From NCBI GenBank assembly GCA_002239025.1, contig MPNM01000014.1, positions 1 through 64,000 on the forward strand: a stretch of DNA of 64,000 bases, in the 5' to 3' direction. This document shows, in pieces, positions 24,004-31,245 of the stretch. A model generated the notes under the pieces. That model did not search any database, was not told the DNA's origin, and was given only the letters and a program-made list of their open reading frames with translations. The first letter of the stretch is position 1; each line of letters begins with the position of its first letter. The stretch comes from Chloroflexi bacterium bin125. Lineage in GTDB: Bacteria > Chloroflexota > Dehalococcoidia > Bin125. Both the position numbers and the translations under genes were made by a program.

Positions 24004-24117
24004 CCCTCTCCCTCAGGGAGAGGGCTGGGGTGAGGGTCCCTGAGTCCATCCTTTTGATCAGAGTGGCCTTTTGCCCAGGCCCGGCCCTCACCCTAACCCT
24101 CTCCCACAGGGAGAGGG
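24004..24117. repeat. Palindromic repeat, family 1, facing inverted pair
   Basis: Copy 24004-24036 (CCCTCTCCCTCAGGGAGAGGG plus tail) faces copy 24085-24117 in inverse orientation (CCCTCACCC... then CTCTCCCACAGGGAGAG), with 48 bases between. The pair occupies most of the 240-base convergent gap between the LLM enzyme and the PNPOx-like gene, an arrangement like the paired REP units of enterobacteria. Confidence 0.8.
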
Positions 24118-24175
24118 AATCGGAGAGAGGCGGAGGGTGATTTGCGGACAGGACTCAGAAAGGGGAGGTCTTCAC

Positions 24176-24670
24176 TTACTTGTACCGCATGCCGCGCTGA
24201 TCGCGGGAGCGCTCGCCTTTGAATTCGTAGACCGGGACTCCGTAGCCGCACGAGGTCTGTGTTCGATCGACGCTGATTTCGATGACCTGACGCTCGGCGG
24301 TGGGAATGTCGACGCCCCGGAGCTCCTCAGCCTGCTCGGCGAGGATTGATTCCTCCAGCGGCATCGCCTTCGCGCGACCGTAGAGGCGGACGATGGCGGC
24401 GTCTTCGTCGAAGGAAGTGACCATCACCGTGATCGGTCCACCGGCGGCCGTGTGGCGCGCGGTCTCGTTGCCGCTGCCTCGGTAGTCGAAATAGGCGACG
24501 GTGTGACGATCGATGACTTGCAGGTCGGCAGCGCCCTTGGGCGACAGGTTGACGGGGCCCTCGCCGCTCGGCCCCTCACCCATGGACGGGTCGGCGGAGG
24601 CGACAAAGAACACCTTCGCGTTTCGGATCAAGTCCGCCTGCTCGTCGGTGATGTGGTCGATCATCGGCAT
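24176..24670 (-). CDS. Pyridoxamine 5'-phosphate oxidase-like FMN-binding split-barrel protein
   Basis: This 164-residue split-barrel flavoprotein of the PNPOx-like family has a first helix then VFFVASADPSM, VNLSPKGAADLQVIDRHTVAYFDYRGSGNETARH, VMVTSFDEDAAIVRLYGRAKAM. The S-P-K-G and G-S-G-N-E-T segments are typical of the FMN- or F420-binding general stress group. It ends in a segment with one Cys (SCGYGVPVYEF), a conserved feature of this subfamily. Probable role is a flavin- or F420-linked reduction; the substrate is unknown. It is six bases from the next gene on the same strand. Confidence 0.85.
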   Translation of the reverse strand: MPMIDHITDEQADLIRNAKVFFVASADPSMGEGPSGEGPVNLSPKGAADLQVIDRHTVAYFDYRGSGNETARHTAAGGPITVMVTSFDEDAAIVRLYGRAKAMPLEESILAEQAEELRGVDIPTAERQVIEISVDRTQTSCGYGVPVYEFKGERSRDQRGMRYK

Positions 24671-24675
24671 CGTAG

Positions 24676-25158
24676 CTATCGCTTTCGTCTGCGTTGCTCT
24701 TGTCGGGACTGGTTGGTCTTACGGTACGTGCGACCCAAGAATCGGGCTGCGCCCCGGAACGTTGACTCGGCCTCTTTCGAAGCTTGTTTCACTAGCTTCT
24801 GGGTGTCTGGTTGTTTCGGCTGCATGGCGGCGATCAACTCGTCGAAGTGTTGCTGATCGGATTCGGCGAGCTGCGTAAACCAGTGCATCATGGCGCTCGG
24901 TCCGGCGGTCTGTAGTTCCAGGAAGACACCCGTCAGCGCGTTGACCGTCTCGTCTTTCCCACTCAGACGCGGCCAGAGCCGATCGTAGGCCTCCGGCTGA
25001 GATTGCTTGAACGGTCCCGCGAGCCAGATCAGAAAACGTCGGCGATCCTCGTCTCGAGTCGCCGGCGTTGTCAGTCGCTGAGCGATCTGCGAAGCGACCT
25101 GTGGCGCTGCAGAACCTGCGATGACTTTTGCTGCCTGTCGGAGAAGAAAGTGCGACAT
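24676..25158 (-). CDS. Hypothetical helical protein
   Basis: This 160-residue protein is not recognised. It is predicted mainly helical, with an Ala-rich N-terminus (RQAAKVIAGSAAPQVASQIAQRL) and a very basic tail (YRKTNQSRQEQRRRKR) that could contact nucleic acid. No signal peptide or metal motif is visible. It is transcribed with the PNPOx-like gene (five-base gap) and downstream of the TolB-like gene. Confidence 0.65.
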   Translation of the reverse strand: MSHFLLRQAAKVIAGSAAPQVASQIAQRLTTPATRDEDRRRFLIWLAGPFKQSQPEAYDRLWPRLSGKDETVNALTGVFLELQTAGPSAMMHWFTQLAESDQQHFDELIAAMQPKQPDTQKLVKQASKEAESTFRGAARFLGRTYRKTNQSRQEQRRRKR

Positions 25159-25182
25159 GGCCTCACGATAACGAAGCGCGAC

Positions 25183-25935
25183 TCATAGCCGCGCGTTCCA
25201 CGATGTCCAGGTTGCGCGGGTCAACTTGCGGACGTTGCCGTACTGGAGCGAGGCGGTGACAATGTCCCAGTTGCCACCGTCATGGAGCTGATAGGCGATG
25301 GTGTCGATCTCAAGAGGATGTGGCGACGGAGCACCGGCTGGCGAAGGCAGGTAAGAGATGTCTGTCATGGTTCTGTCCTGGTGCATGATCATGAGTTGAG
25401 CGTTGCGGATGAAGACGATGTCGCCGTCAAATTGGATGCAGGGCGACGCGTCGGCGGGGTCCTGAGTTCGCCGTGTGAGTCTGGCGCTCTCTACGTCCAG
25501 TTCCCATATCCCACGCCTGGTGAACACGATGGTCCGCCCGTCCGCAGACCAATGCGGTTGATCGGCGTCCCGGATGATCAGCCGCTCCGTGCCGTCAGCA
25601 TCCCGAATGTGGAGGTCCTGGTCACGAACGAATGCCAGTTGTAACGATGGTGACCAGGTTGGGTGGCTGGCGTGCTCGGACAGGACTGTTCGTTGCGTGC
25701 CATCTGGACTGACGGCTTCGATCCGGTGATTTCGTTCAACTGCGATCCACTGACCGTCGGGTGACCAGGCCGGATCATCGGCGGTTGCGCCCCTGGTCAG
25801 TCTGATCGCGTCGCCGCCTTCGGCAGGGATCGTGTACAGATCCCAGCCCTCAGCGCGATTGCTAAGGAAGGCGATGGATTGGCCGTCAGGCGACCAGGCG
25901 GGGGACATGCCGTTTTCGGCAGAAATCAGTTCCAT
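25183..25935 (-). CDS. TolB-like WD40/PD40 beta-propeller protein
   Basis: This 250-residue protein is composed of PD40/TolB-type repeats with the signature P-A-W-S-P-D-G-x-x-I: SPAWSPDGQSIAFLS, DPAWSPDGQWIAV, HPTWSPSLQLAF, QPHWSADGRTIVFT. That makes a compact five- or six-bladed propeller. There is no signal peptide, unlike true TolB, so it is presumably cytoplasmic or truncated in function to binding. The ATG at 25935 is chosen because the longer open frame (to 26043) would overlap the divergent NUDIX gene and shows no domain there. Role unknown. Confidence 0.75.
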   Translation of the reverse strand: MELISAENGMSPAWSPDGQSIAFLSNRAEGWDLYTIPAEGGDAIRLTRGATADDPAWSPDGQWIAVERNHRIEAVSPDGTQRTVLSEHASHPTWSPSLQLAFVRDQDLHIRDADGTERLIIRDADQPHWSADGRTIVFTRRGIWELDVESARLTRRTQDPADASPCIQFDGDIVFIRNAQLMIMHQDRTMTDISYLPSPAGAPSPHPLEIDTIAYQLHDGGNWDIVTASLQYGNVRKLTRATWTSWNARL

Positions 25936-25966
25936 GAGCGATACGGTAGGCAATAGCGTAAGTGGG

Positions 25967-26467
25967 ATGAGTGGTATCCGACACTTCACAGTGACGACGT
26001 TTGTTTCGATGAATGGTGCGACACTGTTGCACTGGCATCGCAAAGTAGGGCTGTGGCTGCCGCCCGGCGGTCACATTGAGCCCAACGAGGATCCGATGCA
26101 GGCCGCGCGTCGCGAGGCATTGGAGGAGACGGGCATCGTGGTGGAGCTGTTGCCAACAACGTCCGCATTCAGTTACAGCGACCCACCGCAGCTATCGCCG
26201 CCGGCGACGATCATGGTCGAGCCGATCGGCTCCTTCGATGGCGAGGACGCGCACCACCATATCGACATGATTTACTTTTCCCGGCCGGCATCGGGCGAGC
26301 CACCTGGTGTGCCTGCCGACACGTGGCAATGGGTGATTCGAAAACAATTGGAGGATGATGCGCCGCTGACGCTCTCGGGCGTCACGGCGCACATCTCGGA
26401 GGATGTGCGGGTGTTGGGAATTGCGGCGATTGATCATGCAGCAACATTCGAGGAGAACACAGCGTGA
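25967..26467 (+). CDS. NUDIX hydrolase
   Basis: This 166-residue NUDIX protein has the Nudix box GGHIEPNEDPMQAARREALEE-T-G at about residues 36-58, matching G-x5-E-x7-R-E-U-x-E-E-x-G-U with all catalytic acidic residues. A histidine pair (HHHIDMIYFS) lies in the substrate region. It would hydrolyse a nucleoside diphosphate linked to another moiety. The ATG at 25967 (GTGGG upstream) is preferred; an in-frame ATG at 25934 would overlap the divergent TolB-like start. Its stop overlaps the GTG of serS (GTGA), indicating an operon with seryl-tRNA synthetase. Confidence 0.88.
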   Translation: MSGIRHFTVTTFVSMNGATLLHWHRKVGLWLPPGGHIEPNEDPMQAARREALEETGIVVELLPTTSAFSYSDPPQLSPPATIMVEPIGSFDGEDAHHHIDMIYFSRPASGEPPGVPADTWQWVIRKQLEDDAPLTLSGVTAHISEDVRVLGIAAIDHAATFEENTA

Positions 26468-27726
26468 TTTCAGCGCAGATGATTCGGGAGCATGAGGACT
26501 TGATCCGGCGGTCGCTGGAACGTCGGCATGCAGAGGCGCCGGTGGACGAGGCAATCGAAGTCGATGAGCAGCGACGACGCGTGCTCGTCGAACTGGAAGA
26601 GCTGCGAGCCTCGCGCAACACTGCCGGTCGCGCGATCGGCAAAGCGAAGGACAACGAGGAGCGTCAGCGGCTGATCGCGGCACAGCGAGAGTCGGCATCG
26701 CGGATCGATGAGCTCGAAGAGCAGTTGAGAGAGATTGAGGTATCGCTCGACTCGCTGCTCCAGGAGATTCCCAACGTGGTCGGCGACGCAACGCCCGACG
26801 GCGACGACGAAGAATCGAACGTCGTGGTTCGCGAATGGGGAACACGGCGCGCATTTGAGTTTGAACCGAAGCCGCACTGGGACATCGGCGAGCAACTCGG
26901 GATTATTGACATCGAACGGGCAGCGGCGATGTCCGGCTCGCGGATGTACGCGCTCAAGGGAGCCGGAGCTCGGCTACAACGTGCGCTTATCGGTTGGTTC
27001 CTGGATAGTCATGGCGCATCCGGATATGAAGAGTGCTACGTGCCGGCGATGGTCCGCGAGGACGCGATGCGTGCCTCGGGTCAGTTGCCGAAGTTTCGAG
27101 ACAACTTGTATCGCGACGAAGAAGAGGACTATTACTTCGTCCCCACGGCTGAGGTTCCGCTGACCAATATGCACGCAGACGAAATCGTGAGCGAGGATCA
27201 ACTACCGATTCGCTACGCGGCGCATACGCCGTGCTTTCGTCGGGAGAAGACCAGCGCCGGACGTGACGTACGCGGAATCAAGCGGGTGCATCAGTTTGAG
27301 AAAGTGGAGATGTACCAGTTCACGACGCCTGAGGCCTCGACGGATGCCTTGGACGAGATGCTGGCGCAAGCAGAGTCGTTGTTGCAGGGTCTGGAACTGG
27401 AGTATCGAGTGCTGCAGATTTGCAGCGGCGACATCGGCTTCAGCGCGTCTGTGAGCTATGACCTCGAGATCTGGGCGCCGGGCGCACAAGAATGGCTTGA
27501 AGTGTCAAGCGTCTCGAACTGCACTGACTTCCAGGCTCGGCGGGCGAATATTCGTTACCGGCCGTCGGAGAAAAAAGGCACACGATTCGTTCATACCTTG
27601 AACGGCTCAGGATTGGCGCTGCCGAGGACCATCGCGGCACTGCTGGAGAGCGGTCAGCAGGAAGATGGCTCCGTGATTCTTCCGGAAGTGCTGGCTTCGC
27701 GAATGGGTTCACGTGTCATCACTTGA
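26464..27726 (+). CDS. serS: Seryl-tRNA synthetase
   Basis: This 420-residue class II aminoacyl-tRNA synthetase has the N-terminal long antiparallel coiled coil that grips the tRNA variable arm (about 25-105, rich in E/R/L). The catalytic domain follows, with motif 2 around TPCFRREKTSAGRDVRGIKRVHQFEKVEMYQF and motif 3 at LNGSGLALPRTIAALLE. It charges tRNA-Ser and, where present, also tRNA-Sec with serine, the first step of selenocysteine synthesis. That is relevant because this genome encodes a selenoprotein. The GTG start overlaps the NUDIX stop, and its own end overlaps the following methyltransferase start by 14 bases. Confidence 0.97.
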   Translation: MISAQMIREHEDLIRRSLERRHAEAPVDEAIEVDEQRRRVLVELEELRASRNTAGRAIGKAKDNEERQRLIAAQRESASRIDELEEQLREIEVSLDSLLQEIPNVVGDATPDGDDEESNVVVREWGTRRAFEFEPKPHWDIGEQLGIIDIERAAAMSGSRMYALKGAGARLQRALIGWFLDSHGASGYEECYVPAMVREDAMRASGQLPKFRDNLYRDEEEDYYFVPTAEVPLTNMHADEIVSEDQLPIRYAAHTPCFRREKTSAGRDVRGIKRVHQFEKVEMYQFTTPEASTDALDEMLAQAESLLQGLELEYRVLQICSGDIGFSASVSYDLEIWAPGAQEWLEVSSVSNCTDFQARRANIRYRPSEKKGTRFVHTLNGSGLALPRTIAALLESGQQEDGSVILPEVLASRMGSRVIT

Positions 27727-28588
27727 TCCGTACCGAGAGGCCAACCGCGCTCGTTGGGACGAGACGGTCGCGGTTCATGCCGCCTCCGAGTTCTATGGAG
27801 TCGACCGATTCCTGGCGGGCGAGTCAACACTGTTGCCACTCGACCTGGATGAAGTCGGCGACGTAACCGGCAAGTCGCTGCTGCACCTGCAGTGTCACTT
27901 CGGGCTGGACACGTTGTCGTGGGCGCGAATGGGCGCTGAGGTGGTCGGTGTCGACTTTGCGCCGTCTGCGGTCGAGACAGGCCGTGAGATTGCAGCGCGG
28001 GCCGGGCTGAATGCGGAGTTTGTTGAGTCGGAGTTGTACGCATCGCCCGATGTACTCGCGGCTCGGCTGGGAACCTTCGATTTCGTCTACGTCAATCTCG
28101 GCGCCCTCTGCTGGCTGCCCGATGTCATGGGTTGGGCGCAGGTCTGCGCTTCATTCCTGCGCGACGGCGGAACGCTCTACGTCAGAGACGTGCATCCGAC
28201 GACCTGGTGTCTGGACGATGAAGTTCCCGATGGAGAATTGGTGCTCCGTCACTCTTACTTCGAGCAGCAGGATCCATTTCACTGGGCTGGCGACGACGAC
28301 TATGCCGACCGGTCAGCGAAGTTCACGCATCGTGACGCTTATGAGTGGAATCACGGGATTGGCGAGATCGTCACTGCTGTAATCAACTCGGGATGCAGCA
28401 TTGACTTCCTGCACGAGCAGGATTGGACGGTGTACCGAGCGCTGCCGTGGATGGTCGAAGAGGAACGCGGCATCTTCCGACTGCCGCGACGTGATGGCGA
28501 AGTCGATCCCCGGCTGCCGTTGATGTTCTCGCTCAGGGCGACCAAACGCGTTATTCAACACTCCCCATCGGCTCTTCCTTCCAGGTGA
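27713..28588 (+). CDS. Class I SAM-dependent methyltransferase
   Basis: This 291-residue Rossmann-fold methyltransferase has SAM motif I SLLHLQCHFGLDTLSWARMG, motif II VVGVDFAPSAVE and the motif III region FDFVYVNLGALCWLPDVMGWAQV. The C-x-H-F-G-x-D-T version of motif I is typical of a family of small-molecule methyltransferases. The GTG start lies inside the end of serS (14-base overlap). Its 3' end overlaps the convergent small gene by 38 bases; both frames look coding to the end. Substrate unknown. Confidence 0.88.
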   Translation: MSSLDPYREANRARWDETVAVHAASEFYGVDRFLAGESTLLPLDLDEVGDVTGKSLLHLQCHFGLDTLSWARMGAEVVGVDFAPSAVETGREIAARAGLNAEFVESELYASPDVLAARLGTFDFVYVNLGALCWLPDVMGWAQVCASFLRDGGTLYVRDVHPTTWCLDDEVPDGELVLRHSYFEQQDPFHWAGDDDYADRSAKFTHRDAYEWNHGIGEIVTAVINSGCSIDFLHEQDWTVYRALPWMVEEERGIFRLPRRDGEVDPRLPLMFSLRATKRVIQHSPSALPSR

Positions 28589-28952
28589 AGAAGGGACCGC
28601 CGATCTTGACGTGTACCGGCTCGGTGAAGGTGGGATGCGTGGCCAGCGTGAGTTGATGTCGCGCGCGGCCTCCAGTGGCGAGCTTGGCGCGGACGTCTTC
28701 GGGACCTCGCCAGGAGTCTTGTCGGGCTCGTGTCGCGAGCCAGTGATCCTTGTCGATGTATTGCGTCAGCAAGACGACCATGTCGCAGGGTTCGGTTACC
28801 TCATCGTTGGGATGGGGCTCCTCGGCGCGGAACATGCCCAGGATGCGGGCGCCGGCCGCTTCGATGGCGGGCCAGATTTCCTCCCGGCTGAGACGCTCGA
28901 ACTCGTCGAACGAGTCTTTCTGAATCCAGAATCGGCGCATGACGACGAGCAT
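28551..28952 (-). CDS. Small conserved protein, possible dimeric alpha-beta barrel (NIPSNAP-like)
   Basis: This 133-residue protein begins MLVVMRRFWIQKDSFDEFERLSREEIWPAIEAAGARILGMF, a strand-helix-strand pattern seen in NIPSNAP/ferredoxin-like dimeric barrels. It continues with MVVLLTQYIDKDHWLATR. The match is by pattern only. ATG 28952 has GGGAGG eight bases upstream; the longer frame to 29186 runs antisense through the next gene and is rejected. It converges on the methyltransferase with a 38-base overlap. Confidence 0.6.
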   Translation of the reverse strand: MLVVMRRFWIQKDSFDEFERLSREEIWPAIEAAGARILGMFRAEEPHPNDEVTEPCDMVVLLTQYIDKDHWLATRARQDSWRGPEDVRAKLATGGRARHQLTLATHPTFTEPVHVKIGGPFFTWKEEPMGSVE

Positions 28953-29031
28953 GATTGCTACCTCCCACTGTTGTCTCTCAATGGCGCAGATGTTGCGCGT
29001 AGCATTATGGCGCAAATGGTGAGGAGCGCCT

Positions 29032-29655
29032 GTGAGCATTCTGAGACGGATCTTGAGACGCGGTCCGGACGAGGAATCGACCAAGGCCGTGATTGACATG
29101 CTGGCCAAGCGCAGCGTGAGCGGCCAGGCTGCGTCGGACCCGAAGAGTGTCATGCAGGAACTGTCGTTGGCCAAGGGCTCACGCACGCTGGCGGTGATCG
29201 AGCTGGACGACGATCAGGCGCCGCTTCGCCATGTGGTGGCATCGCGGATCGGCGGTGATGCGGCGGGACACATGGGGCGTATCACCGTGACGGGATTCCA
29301 CGTGACGCTCGACCGTAGGGCGCTACCGGCGGACTGGCCATCGCGCTGGGCGACGCCGGTGCAAGCGCGGCCGAGCGAGTCACGCGGAGATTTCGGCGAA
29401 TCGTCCGATTTCGTCTGGCGTCCGCTGGATGCCACGGGCGCTGACGTGGCCCAGGTTGTCGAGTTGCTCACGGCGAACGAACGCGTCAGCCGCTGGGTCG
29501 GTGGAGTGCTCCGCGATCAGGAGACGATCCAGGTTGAGGTGGCGCCGTCGGCGTCGAGAGTGCGGGTGGCGGCGCATCAGACGGGCAGTGGTCTGCCGCA
29601 TCCAACCACGGTCGAGGCGGTGCTGACCGTCGCTCGGGCCATCGCCGGGTCGTAG
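29032..29655 (+). CDS. Hypothetical protein
   Basis: This 207-residue soluble protein is not recognised. Composition is normal for the genome. The N-terminus is very basic (MSILRRILRRGPDEE), and the C-terminal half has regular strand/helix alternation (DVAQVVELLTANERVSRWVGGVL, TVEAVLTVARAIAGS). The region ahead of it contains the repeated string ATGGCGCA(G/A)ATG twice. It ends 14 bases before the 3' end of the opposing tRNA-Ser gene. Confidence 0.6.
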   Translation: MSILRRILRRGPDEESTKAVIDMLAKRSVSGQAASDPKSVMQELSLAKGSRTLAVIELDDDQAPLRHVVASRIGGDAAGHMGRITVTGFHVTLDRRALPADWPSRWATPVQARPSESRGDFGESSDFVWRPLDATGADVAQVVELLTANERVSRWVGGVLRDQETIQVEVAPSASRVRVAAHQTGSGLPHPTTVEAVLTVARAIAGS

Positions 29656-29669
29656 GTACAACGCTGTGC

Positions 29670-29759
29670 TGGCGGAGGGGGAGGGATTCGAACCCCCGAG
29701 ACGCTTGCACGCCTAACGGTTTTCAAGACCGCCGCCTTCGTCCGCTCGGCCACCCCTCC
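29670..29759 (-). tRNA. tRNA-Ser (anticodon TGA)
   Basis: On the minus strand the sequence starts GGAGGGGTGGCCGAGCGG and ends CCCCTCC-G-CCA. The 7-bp acceptor stem is perfect, with discriminator G as expected for serine and the CCA encoded (29670-29672). The anticodon loop is CTTGAAA, giving anticodon TGA for UCN serine codons. A long variable arm (TTAGGCGTGCAAGCGTCT region) is typical of class II tRNAs. The T arm is GGGGGTTCGAATCCC. Confidence 0.97.
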
Positions 29760-29876
29760 GTCAGGGTCAGCGTACAACTCCATCCGGCGATACACGCTGG
29801 CGCTTACCCATTTGGTCTCTGCTTTGTGTAGAGGCGGACCCTTGTGGTCGCCATTCACTCTTGCGGTGGAGAACAA

Positions 29877-29905
29877 GTAAGGGCGGCCACAAGGGCCGCC
29901 CTTAC
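29877..29905 (-). terminator. Terminator hairpin after the alcohol dehydrogenase gene
   Basis: A perfect 12-bp stem (GTAAGGGCGGCC with GGCCGCCCTTAC) closes on a 5-base loop. It lies 27 bases beyond the alcohol dehydrogenase stop on the minus strand and is followed there by TTGTTC. It separates that gene from tRNA-Ser. Confidence 0.75.
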
Positions 29906-29931
29906 GGGTGACTTGCCAGAAGCCTTGTCGA

Positions 29932-31017
29932 CTAGAAGCTCGTGAGGACGGTGCGGGCGACCTCGCCGGCTTTCATTGCTCGGAAGGCCTCGTTGATGTC
30001 CTCAATCGGCGCGGTGACGGTGACCATCTCGTCGAGCTTCAGGCGGCCCTGCCTGTAGTACTCGACCAGGTTGGGCATGTCGGTGCGGAAGCGGTTGCTA
30101 CCCATGCTGGAGCCTTGCAAGACCTTCTCCGAGAGCAGCTCGTGCGCCGGGATCTCCAATGTCTGGCCCAGCGGGACCATACCGATGATGGTGGCGACGC
30201 CGCCACGCTTGATCGCGGCGAAGCACTGCTCGGCAACCGTCTTGAGGCCGATGGCCTCGAACGAGAAGTCGACGCCTTCGCCTTCGGTCATGTCGCGGAT
30301 CGCGGTCACCGGGTCGCCGCTGGATGCGTCGACGGAGTGGGTCGCGCCGAGGTCGCGAGCCAGCGCGAGCTTGTGCTCGTGCAGGTCGACGGCGATGATC
30401 TGCTTCGCGCCGGCAATGCGCGCGCCCTGGATGGCCGAGAGGCCGACGCCGCCAGCGCCGAACACGGCGACCGTGCTGCCGTGATGCACCTTGGCGGTGT
30501 TGAGCGCCGCGCCGGCCCCGGTCATCACGCCGCAACCGATCAGCGCGGCCTGTTCGAGGGGCATCTCGTCGTCGACATAGACGAGCGCGTTTTCGTGAAC
30601 CAATGTGAATTCGGCGTAGGTCGAGAGATTGGCAAACTGCGCGACTGGATTGCCGTTCCACGACAGTCGTGGGTCTTCGTCTGGTCGTCGCTGCGTCTCC
30701 GGGCTACGACAGAGGGCGGGTCGACCGCTGAGGCAGTAGGAGCAGTTGCCGCAGAAGACGGAGAGGCACATTATGACGTGGTCGCCGGCCTTGAATTGCT
30801 GGACGAGTTCTCCGACCTCTTCGACGATGCCCGCGGCTTCGTGTCCGAGGATGCCGGGCGCCTGGAAGGGGTAGAGTCCCTCGACGAAGTGCAAGTCGGA
30901 GTGGCAGACACCTGAGGCGCCTGTCTTGACCAATACCTCACGCGGGCCGGGCTTAGAAATGTCAACGTCTTCGATTGTGAGATCCTGGTTTGGGCCGTGG
31001 AAGACAGCGGCTTTCAT
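29932..31017 (-). CDS. Zinc-dependent alcohol dehydrogenase (MDR superfamily)
   Basis: This 361-residue medium-chain dehydrogenase has catalytic zinc ligands in GVCHSDLHF (Cys, with the proton-relay Ser/His) and GHEAAGIVEEVG. The structural zinc site has four cysteines in CLSVFCGNCSYCLSGRPALC. The NAD-binding Rossmann segment is VAVFGAGGVGLSAIQGARIAG with Asp (AVDLHEHK) at the strand end, which favours NAD over NADP. It oxidises an alcohol or reduces an aldehyde; the closest type is the NDMA- or class-III-like group. ATG 31017 follows AAAGGA. The open frame runs further upstream through the tRNA-Leu gene and is not coding there. Confidence 0.93.
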   Translation of the reverse strand: MKAAVFHGPNQDLTIEDVDISKPGPREVLVKTGASGVCHSDLHFVEGLYPFQAPGILGHEAAGIVEEVGELVQQFKAGDHVIMCLSVFCGNCSYCLSGRPALCRSPETQRRPDEDPRLSWNGNPVAQFANLSTYAEFTLVHENALVYVDDEMPLEQAALIGCGVMTGAGAALNTAKVHHGSTVAVFGAGGVGLSAIQGARIAGAKQIIAVDLHEHKLALARDLGATHSVDASSGDPVTAIRDMTEGEGVDFSFEAIGLKTVAEQCFAAIKRGGVATIIGMVPLGQTLEIPAHELLSEKVLQGSSMGSNRFRTDMPNLVEYYRQGRLKLDEMVTVTAPIEDINEAFRAMKAGEVARTVLTSF

Positions 31018-31098
31018 CGGAGCATCCTTTCTGGGCACGGCGCAACGACGCGCAGTTGCGCTGCGCAGTCTAGAGCTTCGGTTGGGATCTGTGGGGCG

Positions 31099-31185
31099 TG
31101 GTACCGGGAGAGGGGCTCGAACCCACACGGCCGTGAGGCCAGCGGATTTTAAGTCCGCCGCGTCTGCCAATTCCGCCATCCCGGC
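31099..31185 (-). tRNA. tRNA-Leu (anticodon TAA)
   Basis: The minus strand starts GCCGGGATGGCGGAATTGG and ends CTCCCGGT-A-CCA, with the CCA encoded at 31099-31101. The anticodon loop is CTTAAAA, anticodon TAA. It has the long variable arm of class II tRNAs (TGGCCTCACGGCCG) and discriminator A, both diagnostic for leucine. The T arm is GTGGGTTCGAGCCC. Confidence 0.97.
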
Positions 31186-31245
31186 GAGTCGTGGCGCGCC
31201 AGATTCCTTTGGCGCGCCACAGACTGTTTCGACGATATCGAAGAT

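Noticed and set aside
29670-29759. The tRNA with anticodon TGA as the decoder of the in-frame UGA (Sec) codon
   Set aside because: Anticodon UGA reads UCA and other UCN serine codons, not the UGA codon, which needs anticodon UCA. All features are those of ordinary tRNA-Ser.
31018-31179. The 54-residue upstream extension of the alcohol dehydrogenase
   Set aside because: It would be coded through the tRNA-Leu gene; the ATG at 31017 has a proper binding site and the family's normal start.
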